Shown here one piece after another: positions 9,464-18,844 of a DNA stretch of 64,000 bases. Every line of letters begins with the position of its first letter. Position 1 is the first letter of the stretch. Source of the stretch: Betaproteobacteria bacterium (lineage in GTDB: Bacteria; Pseudomonadota; Gammaproteobacteria; Burkholderiales; Burkholderiaceae_C); NCBI GenBank assembly GCA_016716535.1, contig JADJWD010000002.1, positions 744,001 through 808,000 on the forward strand, given 5' to 3'. Made by a program: the position numbers and the translations under genes. The notes beneath the pieces were generated by a model. The model had not been told where the DNA came from. It worked only from the letters and a program-made list of their open reading frames with translations, and did not search any database.

Positions 9464-10758
9464 TGAGCGATCGCGACGTGCCCGCGCCCGCCGCAGAAGC
9501 CGTGGCGGGCGGCCCCGAGCCGCGCCGCGCGGCGATGTCGTTCATCCTCGTCGCGGTGCTGATCGACATGATCGCCATCGGCCTGATGGTGCCGGTGCTG
9601 CCGCACATCGTCGGCACGTTCACGTCGAGCAACGACGAGCAGGCGCTGGCCTTCCTCGCCGTGACCACGGCCTTCGGCGTCGCCAACTTCTTCGCCGCGC
9701 CGGTGCTCGGCGCGCTGTCCGACCGCCACGGCCGCCGGCCGGTGTTGCTGGTGGGCTTCGCGGGGCTGGCGCTCAGCTTCTTCGTCACCGCCGCGGCCAC
9801 GGCGCTGTGGGTGCTGGTGGCGGTGCGCCTGTTCTCGGGCGCGATGCAGAGCAACATCTCGATCGCCAACGCCTACGTCGCCGACATCACGGCGCCGGCC
9901 GACCGGGCGCGCCGCTTCGGGCTGCTGGGGGCGATGTTCGGCATCGGCTTCATCCTCGGGCCGGTCGCGGGCGGCCTGCTCGGCGACATCGACGTGCGGC
10001 TGCCGTTCGTCGTCGCCGGCAGCCTGGCGCTCGTCAACGGCCTCTATGGCTGGTTCGTGCTGCCCGAGTCGCTGCCGGCCGAACGGCGCCGGCCGTTCGA
10101 GTGGCGGCGCGCCAACCCGGTGGCGGCGCTGCGCGGGCTGGCGGCGTTGAAGGGGGTCGGCGCGTTGGTGTGGGTGATCGCGCTGGCGGGCCTGGCGCAA
10201 TTCATCCTGCACATGACGTGGGTGCTGTACACCAAGTTCCGCTTCGGCTGGGGGCCGGGCGAGGTCGGCTGGTCGCTCTTCGCGGTGGGCGTCGTCTCGG
10301 CCGTTTCCCAGGGGCTGCTGCTCAAGCCCGCGCTCAAGCGCCTGGGCGCGCGGCGGCTCGCGGTGGTCAGCATGGTCTCGGGCGCGCTGGCCTACGCGGC
10401 CTTCGGCCTCGCGACGGCGGCATGGATGATGTACACGATCATCGCGCTCAATGTGCTCGGCGGCATGGCCAACGCGGCGGTGCAGAGCATCGTCTCCAAC
10501 GCCGCCGACGCGCGCACGCAGGGGCAGACGATGGGCGCGGTGTCGTCGCTGAACAGCCTGATGGCGGTGATCGCGCCGGTGATCGGCCTGGAGCTGCTGC
10601 GCTGGGTGTCGCACCGCCCGGCCGACGACTGGCTGCTCGGGCTGCCGCTGTACGTGTCGGCGGCGCTGATGGTGGCCGCCGTCGTGCTGGCGGTGCGCTT
10701 CTTCAGCCGCCACGCCGCCGAACCGGTGGCCGCCGCCGGCAGCCCGGTCGCGCCGTGA
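9463..10758 (+). CDS. MFS transporter, TetA/TCR type
   Basis: The 431-residue product is a 12-helix major facilitator protein. It has the inter-helix signature GALSDRHGRRPVLL between helices 2 and 3 and the helix-5 segment GPVAGGLLGDI typical of drug:proton antiporters of the TetA/Bcr class. The ATG at 9463 overlaps the guaB stop by one base, so it is translationally coupled. Substrate unknown; its position between guaB and guaA suggests co-expression with purine synthesis, but drug efflux is the family default. The same frame is open far upstream through guaB and rnfH, but that part is a shadow reading. Confidence 0.88.
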
Positions 10759-10771
10759 AGCCGAGCAACGA

Positions 10772-12358
<1,587 letters not shown>

Positions 12359-12450
12359 GCGGGCGAGCGAGCGCCGAGTGAGTGCGTAGTGTGGGACGAG
12401 TGAGCATCGGCACGGCGACAATGGCTCGCCGCGAAGAAGCACCGAGCCCG

Positions 12451-13095
12451 ATGACCGCCCCCGACCCCGCCGACGAATACGGCATGCGCCTGGCGCTGGA
12501 CCAGGCGCACAACGCCTGGCTCGTCGGCGAGGTGCCGGTCGGCGCGGTGATCGTGCGGCCGTCGGCCGAGGGGCCGAAGGTCGTCGCCACCGGCTACAAC
12601 CGCCCGGTGACGACGCACGACCCGACGGCGCACGCCGAGATCGTGGCGCTGCGCCACGCCGCGACGCTGCTCGAGAACTACCGCCTGCCCGGGTGCGTGC
12701 TGTACGTGACGCTCGAGCCGTGCGCGATGTGTGCGATGGCGCTGATGCACGCGCGCCTCGATCGCGTCGTCTTCGGCGCCGCCGACCCGAAGACCGGCGC
12801 CGCCGGTTCGGTGCTCGACCTCTTCGCCGAGCCGCGGCTGAACCACCACACGGCCGTCACCGGCGGCGTGCTCGGCGATGCCTGCGGCGCGCTGTTGCGC
12901 GATTTCTTCGCCGAACGGCGCGCGCAGCAGCGCGCCGAGCGCGAGGCGGCGCGGGGTGGTGCGAGCGAGGGCAGCGACGATGCCGGCGCCGGCGACGACG
13001 GCCAGTTCACCGGCAGCGACGGCGCCGTCGACAGCGCCGCGCCACCGCCGATCCCCGCCGGCGAGGCGACCGAACTCCCGCCCGAGAGCCCTTGA
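12451..13095 (+). CDS. tadA: tRNA-specific adenosine deaminase TadA
   Basis: TadA deaminates A34 to inosine in tRNA-Arg(ACG). The product carries the zinc-binding HAE (H61, E63 from the chosen start) and PCAMC (C91, C94) motifs, and the RNA-contact region YNRPVTTHDPTAHAE. After residue 150 it has an unusual, low-complexity Ala/Gly/Asp/Pro tail of about 50 residues absent from the E. coli enzyme. The ATG at 12451 is preferred because homology follows directly; ATG at 12421 is an alternative adding ten residues. The stop overlaps the next start by one base. Confidence 0.9.
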   Translation: MTAPDPADEYGMRLALDQAHNAWLVGEVPVGAVIVRPSAEGPKVVATGYNRPVTTHDPTAHAEIVALRHAATLLENYRLPGCVLYVTLEPCAMCAMALMHARLDRVVFGAADPKTGAAGSVLDLFAEPRLNHHTAVTGGVLGDACGALLRDFFAERRAQQRAEREAARGGASEGSDDAGAGDDGQFTGSDGAVDSAAPPPIPAGEATELPPESP

Positions 13096-14024
13096 TGCCC
13101 GCGATGCACGCCACGCCTGCTCCGATGCGACTCACCGTCTTCAGCCCCTCGGGCTACGTTACCGACCGTCTCGCGCTCGAGCGCGCGCTCGAGCGGCTGC
13201 GCACGCTCGGCTTCGATGCGCGGCGCGATCGCGCGGCCATGGCGCGCCGGCAACGTTTTGCCGGCAGCGACGAGCAGCGCCTCGCGGCGATCCACCGCGT
13301 CGCCGACGAGGCGCCGTCGGTGGCGATGGCCACGCGCGGCGGCTACGGCCTGACGCGGCTGCTCGACGGCATCGCGTGGAAGAAGCTGGCCAAGAGCGTC
13401 GAGCGCGGCACGCGCTGGGTGGGCCTGTCGGACTTCACGGCGCTGCAACTGGGCCTGCTCGCGCACACCGGCGCGCCGAGCTGGGCGGGCCCGTGTGCGA
13501 CCGAAGGCTTCGGCCGCACCGACGAAGCCGGCGGCATGGACGACGTGACCGCCGACTGTTTTGCCGAGGCGATGCGCGGCGAGCTCGAGGCGGTGGGCTT
13601 TCGCTCGGAGGCCGGCTTCGACGGCCTCGAGGTGCGCGGCACGCTGTGGGGCAGCAACCTCGCGATGGTCTGCTCGCTCGTCGGCACGCCGCACATGCCC
13701 GCCGTGCGCGGCGGCGTGCTCTTCCTCGAGGACGTGAACGAGCACCCGTACCGGCTCGAGCGCATGCTGCTGCAACTGCTGCAAGCCGGCGTGCTCGGCG
13801 CGCAGAAGGCGATCGTGCTCGGCCAGTTCGACGCCTGGACGCCGCAGCCCAACGACCGCGGCTACGGCCTGAAGGCGATGGTGGCGCACCTGCGCAGCCG
13901 CACGAAGGTGCCGATCCTCACCGGCCTGCCGTTCGGGCACGTGCCGACGAAGGTGACGCTGCCGATCGGCCGGCGCGTGACGCTGGCCGTGCAGGGCCGG
14001 CAGGCGTTCATCGGGTGGGGCTGA
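13095..14024 (+). CDS. LD-carboxypeptidase, peptidase family S66
   Basis: The 309-residue product belongs to S66 serine peptidases, which include the muropeptide LD-carboxypeptidase LdcA and the microcin C immunity peptidase MccF. The triad is visible: nucleophile S112 in GLSDFTAL, E212 in LFLEDVNE and H282 in LPFGHVPTKV, with the preceding ATRGGYGLTRLL. Start codon overlaps the tadA stop (TGATG); ATGs at 13104 or 13125 would shorten it. Its stop in turn overlaps the start of the peptide-binding protein gene, linking it to an oligopeptide importer. Recycling of murein tetrapeptide is the likeliest role; removal of peptide toxins is an alternative. Confidence 0.88.
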   Translation: MPAMHATPAPMRLTVFSPSGYVTDRLALERALERLRTLGFDARRDRAAMARRQRFAGSDEQRLAAIHRVADEAPSVAMATRGGYGLTRLLDGIAWKKLAKSVERGTRWVGLSDFTALQLGLLAHTGAPSWAGPCATEGFGRTDEAGGMDDVTADCFAEAMRGELEAVGFRSEAGFDGLEVRGTLWGSNLAMVCSLVGTPHMPAVRGGVLFLEDVNEHPYRLERMLLQLLQAGVLGAQKAIVLGQFDAWTPQPNDRGYGLKAMVAHLRSRTKVPILTGLPFGHVPTKVTLPIGRRVTLAVQGRQAFIGWG

Positions 14025-16312
14025 TGCGCGGCTTGGCGAAGACGCGGCTCGCTGCGGCGCGCACGCTGGAACGCGCGGCGCTGGCCGCGGCCACCACGCT
14101 GCTCGCCGCCTGCAACAACAACCCCTGGCCCGACGACGAGGCGGCCAGCAACACGCTGCGCAGCGCCGTCATCGAGAACTCGCCGCGGCACCTCGACCCG
14201 ACGGCTTCGTACTGGAACAACGACACGCCGTACACCTACCAGATCTACGAGCCGCCTTACGGCTACCACTACCTGAAGCGGCCGTTCCAGCTGGTGCCCA
14301 AGTCGGCGCGCGAGGTCGTGCAGCCGCGCTACATCGACAAGGAAGGCCGGCCGCTGCCGGCCGACGCGCCGGCCGGGCAAGTGGCCGAGAGCATCTACGA
14401 CGTGCCGATCAAGCCGGGCATCCGCTTCCAGCCGCACCCGGCGTTCGCCACCGACGAGCAGGGCCGCCATCGCTATCACGCGATGAACAAGGGCGAGCTC
14501 GGCGCGCGCCGCACGCCGCTCGAGTTCGAGCACCAGGGCACGCGCGAGCTGGTGGCCGCGGACTTCGTCTATGCGCTGAAGCGGCACGCGACGACGCGCA
14601 TCACGACGCCGATCTTCAGCACCTTCGCCGAGTACGTGGTGGGGCTGAAGGAGTACGGCGCGCTCGTCAAGCAGGAAGACGCGAAGCTGCGCGCCGGCCT
14701 CGACCCTTCGTCGCTCGACAAGCCGTTCCTCGACTTCCGCCGGTGGCCGCTGGCCGGCGCCGAGGCGCCCGAGAAGCACCTGCTGCGCGTCCGCATCAAG
14801 GGCAAGTACCCGCAATGGAGCTACTGGATGCAGATGACCTTCACGGCGCCGGTGCCGTGGGAGGCCGATGCGTTCTACGCGCAGCCGGGCATGGCCGAGG
14901 CCGGCCTCACGCTCGACCGCTGGCCGGTGGGCACGGGGCCGTACATGCTGACCGAGTTCGTGCAGGACCGCCGGCACGTGATGGTGCGCAACCCCAACTA
15001 CCGCGGCGAGCCGTACCCGTGCGAAGGCGAGCCCGGCGACAAGGAGGCCGGGCTGCTGGCCGACTGCGGCAAGACGACGCCGTTCGTCGACCGCATGGTC
15101 TTCACCGTCGAGCGCGAGGCGGTGCCGCAACGCGGCAAGTTCCGCCAGGGCTTCTACGACATCGAGGTCTTCGAGCGCACCGACACCGGCATGACCTACC
15201 GCGTCGAGGCGCAGGACAGCGACACCGTGCGCGCCGAGTACGAGAAGAAGGGCTTCACCTTCGGCCAGGCCTCCGACGTCAACAGCTACTTCATCGGCTT
15301 CAACATGCTCGACCCGGTGCTCGGCTACGGCGCCACGCCCGAGCAGGACGCGCGCAACCGCAAGCTGCGCCAGGCGATCAGCATCGCCATCGACTGGGAG
15401 GAGTGGAGCAAGATCTTCCCGAAGGACGCCGGCGACACGGCGATGAGCCCGCTGCCGCCGGGCATCTTCGGCAGCCGCGAGGGCACGCCCGAAGGCGTGA
15501 ACCCGGTGACGCACCGCTGGGTCGGCGACGCGAAGACCGGCCGCGCCGTGCGCCGCGGCATCGACGAGGCGAAGAAGCTGATGGCCGAGGCCGGCTACCC
15601 CAACGGCCGCGACGCCGCGACCGGCCGGCCGCTGGTGCTGAACTACGACTACTACGCGCCGGCCACGCCCGAGCGCAAGCCGCGGCTCGACTGGGTGGTG
15701 CGCCAGTTCGCGAAGATCGACATCCAGCTCGAGATCCGCGCCACCGACAACAACCAGTTCCAGGACAAGGTGCGCAAGGGCAAGTACCAGGTGTTCTGGC
15801 TCGGCTGGCTCGCTGACTACCCCGACGCGGAGAACTTCCTCTTCCTGCTGTACGGCCCGACCGGCAAGACGAAGTTCGACGGCGAGAACACGTCGAACTA
15901 CGCCAGCGCCGAGTACGACCGCCTCTTCGTGCAGATGAAGACGCTGCCCGACGGGCCGGACAAGCAGGCGCTGATCGACCGCATGGTCAGGCTCGTCCAG
16001 GACGACGCGCCATGGACGATGGGCTACTTCCCGTACACGTCGGCGGCGTCGCAGCGCTGGGTGAAGAACTTCAAGCCGGCGATCCTGACGCGTGACCACG
16101 GCCGCTACGTGCGGCTCGATGTCGCCGACCGCGTCGCTGCGCTGCAGGCGTGGAACCGGCCGCTGTGGTGGCCACTCATCGCGCTGGCTGCCGGCGCCGC
16201 GGTGCTCGTGTGGGCGGCGGTGCGCGCGTTGCGCCGGCGCGAGCGGATGAACGCGCGCGGTGAGCAGGTTGCCGCAGTGGCCGCGCCCGCGGGGCCGGCC
16301 GGCGCGGCCTGA
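14024..16312 (+). CDS. Peptide ABC transporter substrate-binding lipoprotein (SBP family 5)
   Basis: The 762-residue product is a large family 5 solute-binding protein. The N-terminal lipoprotein signal ends in the lipobox LLAAC (C30). The DppA/OppA fold follows (HLDPTASYWNNDTPYTYQIYEPPY, DRWPVGTGPYMLTEF, NRKLRQAISIAIDWEEW, LGWLADYPDAENF). Family members are usually 500-600 residues, so it is long; inserts are spread through the N-terminal half. Unusually it ends with a predicted transmembrane helix (PLIALAAGAAVLVWAAV) and an arginine-rich tail, so it may be anchored at both ends. The ATG overlaps the stop of the LD-carboxypeptidase gene. Substrate, probably peptide or muropeptide, is inferred. 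Confidence 0.85.
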   Translation: MRGLAKTRLAAARTLERAALAAATTLLAACNNNPWPDDEAASNTLRSAVIENSPRHLDPTASYWNNDTPYTYQIYEPPYGYHYLKRPFQLVPKSAREVVQPRYIDKEGRPLPADAPAGQVAESIYDVPIKPGIRFQPHPAFATDEQGRHRYHAMNKGELGARRTPLEFEHQGTRELVAADFVYALKRHATTRITTPIFSTFAEYVVGLKEYGALVKQEDAKLRAGLDPSSLDKPFLDFRRWPLAGAEAPEKHLLRVRIKGKYPQWSYWMQMTFTAPVPWEADAFYAQPGMAEAGLTLDRWPVGTGPYMLTEFVQDRRHVMVRNPNYRGEPYPCEGEPGDKEAGLLADCGKTTPFVDRMVFTVEREAVPQRGKFRQGFYDIEVFERTDTGMTYRVEAQDSDTVRAEYEKKGFTFGQASDVNSYFIGFNMLDPVLGYGATPEQDARNRKLRQAISIAIDWEEWSKIFPKDAGDTAMSPLPPGIFGSREGTPEGVNPVTHRWVGDAKTGRAVRRGIDEAKKLMAEAGYPNGRDAATGRPLVLNYDYYAPATPERKPRLDWVVRQFAKIDIQLEIRATDNNQFQDKVRKGKYQVFWLGWLADYPDAENFLFLLYGPTGKTKFDGENTSNYASAEYDRLFVQMKTLPDGPDKQALIDRMVRLVQDDAPWTMGYFPYTSAASQRWVKNFKPAILTRDHGRYVRLDVADRVAALQAWNRPLWWPLIALAAGAAVLVWAAVRALRRRERMNARGEQVAAVAAPAGPAGAA

Positions 16313-16339
16313 CGTCGATCAGAAGCGAAGGCCACGCAC

Positions 16340-17323
16340 GTGCTCGGCTACATCGCCCGCCGCATCGCCTACGGGGTGTTGATCCTGCTGGGCGTGAACC
16401 TGGCGACCTTCTTCCTCTTCTTCACCGTCAATACGCCCGACGACATGGCGCGGCTGAACCTCGGCGGCAAGCGCGTCACGCAAGAGGCGATCGAGAAGTG
16501 GAAGGTCGAGCGCGGCTACGACAAGCCGCTGTACGTCAACCGCGCGAAAGAGGGCACGGCGCAGGTCACCGAGACGATCTTCTGGGAGCGCTCGGTGTCG
16601 CTCTTCGCGCTGGACTTCGGCCGCGCCGACGGCGAGAGCGCCGGCAACATCGGCCACGAGGTCGCCACGCGCATGTGGGTGAGCCTGCAGATGGCGCTGC
16701 CGCTCTTCGTGCTGCAAGTGTTCGCGAGCACCGCGTTCGCGCTGCTGCTGGTGATGTTCAGGCACTCGCGGCTGGACTTCTGGGGTGTTGTCGCGTGCGT
16801 CCTGATGCTGTCGATCTCGAGTCTGTTCTACATCATCGTCGGCCAGTACCTCTTCTCGCGCGTGATGAAGCTGGCGCCGATCTCGGGCTACGCCGCCGGG
16901 CTCGATGCGGTGAAGTTCCTCGTGCTGCCGGTGCTCTTGTCGCTCGTGGCGCGGCTGGGCGGCGAGGCGCGGCTTTACCGCGCGATGTTCCTCGAAGAGA
17001 TCGGCCGCGACTACGTGCGCACGGCGCGCGCCAAGGGCCTGGCCGAGTGGACCGTCCTTGCCCGGCACGTGCTGCGCAACGCGCTGATCCCGATCATCAC
17101 CAGCGCCGGCGCGTACCTGCCGTACGTCTTCCTCGGCAGCCTCGTCTTCGAAAGCTTCTTCGGCCTGCCGGGGCTCGGCGCCTACGTGATCGAGGCGATC
17201 GGCAAGCAGGACTTCGCGATCGTGCGCACGATGGTCTTCCTCGGTTCGCTGCTGTACATCGCGACCTACATCCTGATCGACATCGCGTACTCGTGGGCCG
17301 ACCCGCGCGTGCGCCTGGCCTGA
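16340..17323 (+). CDS. Peptide ABC transporter permease (DppB/YejB type)
   Basis: The 327-residue product starts with GTG (MLGYIARRIAYGVLILLGVNLATFFLFF) and has six membrane segments. The BPD transport EAA loop is recognisable in YVRTARAKGLAEWTVLARHVLRNALIPIITSAG, followed by the typical ending VFESFFGLPGLGAYVIEAI. It carries a longer first periplasmic loop (about residues 35-105) than E. coli DppB, resembling YejB. It lies 27 bases after the binding-protein gene and 15 before the second permease. Confidence 0.9.
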   Translation: MLGYIARRIAYGVLILLGVNLATFFLFFTVNTPDDMARLNLGGKRVTQEAIEKWKVERGYDKPLYVNRAKEGTAQVTETIFWERSVSLFALDFGRADGESAGNIGHEVATRMWVSLQMALPLFVLQVFASTAFALLLVMFRHSRLDFWGVVACVLMLSISSLFYIIVGQYLFSRVMKLAPISGYAAGLDAVKFLVLPVLLSLVARLGGEARLYRAMFLEEIGRDYVRTARAKGLAEWTVLARHVLRNALIPIITSAGAYLPYVFLGSLVFESFFGLPGLGAYVIEAIGKQDFAIVRTMVFLGSLLYIATYILIDIAYSWADPRVRLA

Positions 17324-17338
17324 CCGCGCCCGCTCGCC

Positions 17339-18844
17339 ATGCCCAAGTTCGTGCTGCTGTGGACCGATGCCGCGATGTGGCTGATGGCCGCGGCCGTGCT
17401 GGCCTACGGCTGGCACGTGCGGCGAAGCCCGGCGCTCGCGGCTACGTGGCGCCGCGTGTTCCGCGACCCGGCGGCGCTGGCGTCGTCGGTGGTGCTGCTG
17501 CTGTGCCTGGGCGTGACGCTGGCCGACAGCGTGCACTACCGGCTGCGGCTGCCACCGGCGCCGGGCGCCGCGGCCAACGCGCCGCCCGCGTACGAGGCGC
17601 GCACGCGCTCGCTGCTCGACGCGTGGCTGGCCGACCTGATCGATTCGCGAGAAGCCACGTATTCGCGGCCGCTCGCGTATCTGGGCTTCACCAAGGAATC
17701 GGTCGAGGTGGGCGGGCAGGTGCAGCGCCTCGCGCCGCGGTTGAAGTTCGGCGGCGCACACCTCGCGCGGCCCGAGGCCGAGTGGGCCGGCGACGTGGCG
17801 ATGCGCGCGGCCGCCGGCGTCGCCGCGGGTGCGCTGGTGGCGGCGGCGCTGGCGGCGCTCTTCGTCGCGCTGCTCGCCCGTGCGCGGCGGCAGCCGTGGC
17901 GCGCGACGTGGATGCAGGTCGTACGCGGCGAGGGCGCGATTCCGTGGCGCGTCGCGCTCGCCACCATCGCCGCCGTCTGTCTGCTCGCCGGGCCGGCCGC
18001 GGCGCTGTCCGGGCCGTATCACCTGCTCGGCACCGACCTCACCGGCAACGACGTGCTGTACCAGGCGCTCAAGAGCATCCGCACGGCGTTTGTCATCGGC
18101 GCGCTGGCGACGGTGGCCACGCTGCCGCTGGCCGTGTCGCTGGGCATCGTCGCCGGCTACTACCGCGGCGTCGTCGACGAGGTCATCCAGTACCTCTATA
18201 CGGTGCTGTCGTCGGTGCCCAACGTGCTGCTGATCGCCGCGTGCGTGCTGATGGTGCAGGTCTTCCTCGACCAGCATCCGGAACTGTTCGAGACCGGCGC
18301 CGAGCGCGCCGACCTGAAGCTGTTCCTGCTGTGCGCGGTGCTCGGCCTCACCGGCTGGGCGGGGCTGTGCCGCCTCTTGCGCGGCGAGACGCTGAAGCTG
18401 CGCGAGCTGGAGTACGTGCAGGCGGCCACCGCCTTCGGCGTGCGGCCGTGGCGCATCATGGTGCGGCACATCTTCCCGAACGTCGCGCACCTGATGTTGA
18501 TCGTCACGGTGCTCGAGTTCAGCGCGCTCATCCTGTACGAGGCGGTGTTGAGCTACGTTGGCGTCGGCGTCGATCCGTCGATGAACAGCTTCGGCGGCAT
18601 GATCAACCTGGCGCGCAACGAGATGAGCCGCGACCCGGTGGTGTGGTGGAGCTTCGCGGCGGCGTTCGGCTTCATGGTCACGCTGGTGCTGGCGGCCAAC
18701 CTCTTTGCCGACGGCGTGCGCGATGCGTTCGACCCGCGCTCGCGCGCGACGCGCCCGCGCCTGCTGGCGCGGCGCGCTGGCGGTGATGGTGGCCGCGCCG
18801 CCGGCGCCGCGGGCCCGGCGCCCGAAGCGGAGCGCGGCGCATGA
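17339..18844 (+). CDS. Peptide ABC transporter permease (DppC/YejE type), enlarged
   Basis: The 501-residue product is the partner permease. The C-terminal 270 residues are canonical: HLLGTDLTGNDVLYQALKSIRTAF, GIVAGYYRGVVDEVIQYLYTVLSSVPNVLL, the EAA loop EYVQAATAFGVRPWRIMVRHIFPN and LSYVGVGVDPSMNSFG. The N-terminal 230 residues are extra: two hydrophobic segments, then about 110 likely periplasmic residues (YEARTRSLLDAWLADLIDSRE to HLARPEAEWAGD), then another pair of helices. DppC is near 300 residues and YejE about 340. The stop overlaps the ATPase start (ATGA). Confidence 0.88.
   Translation: MPKFVLLWTDAAMWLMAAAVLAYGWHVRRSPALAATWRRVFRDPAALASSVVLLLCLGVTLADSVHYRLRLPPAPGAAANAPPAYEARTRSLLDAWLADLIDSREATYSRPLAYLGFTKESVEVGGQVQRLAPRLKFGGAHLARPEAEWAGDVAMRAAAGVAAGALVAAALAALFVALLARARRQPWRATWMQVVRGEGAIPWRVALATIAAVCLLAGPAAALSGPYHLLGTDLTGNDVLYQALKSIRTAFVIGALATVATLPLAVSLGIVAGYYRGVVDEVIQYLYTVLSSVPNVLLIAACVLMVQVFLDQHPELFETGAERADLKLFLLCAVLGLTGWAGLCRLLRGETLKLRELEYVQAATAFGVRPWRIMVRHIFPNVAHLMLIVTVLEFSALILYEAVLSYVGVGVDPSMNSFGGMINLARNEMSRDPVVWWSFAAAFGFMVTLVLAANLFADGVRDAFDPRSRATRPRLLARRAGGDGGRAAGAAGPAPEAERGA

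Noticed and set aside
12359..12450. Repeated GAGTGA motifs after guaA (also after xseA, 33562-33590) as a regulatory array
   Set aside because: Copies are irregularly spaced, short and overlap stop-codon context; likely chance in biased sequence.
13862..16099. A 745-codon minus-strand frame opposite the peptide-binding protein gene
   Set aside because: No recognisable motif, no ribosome site, and the plus strand encodes a clear SBP family 5 protein.
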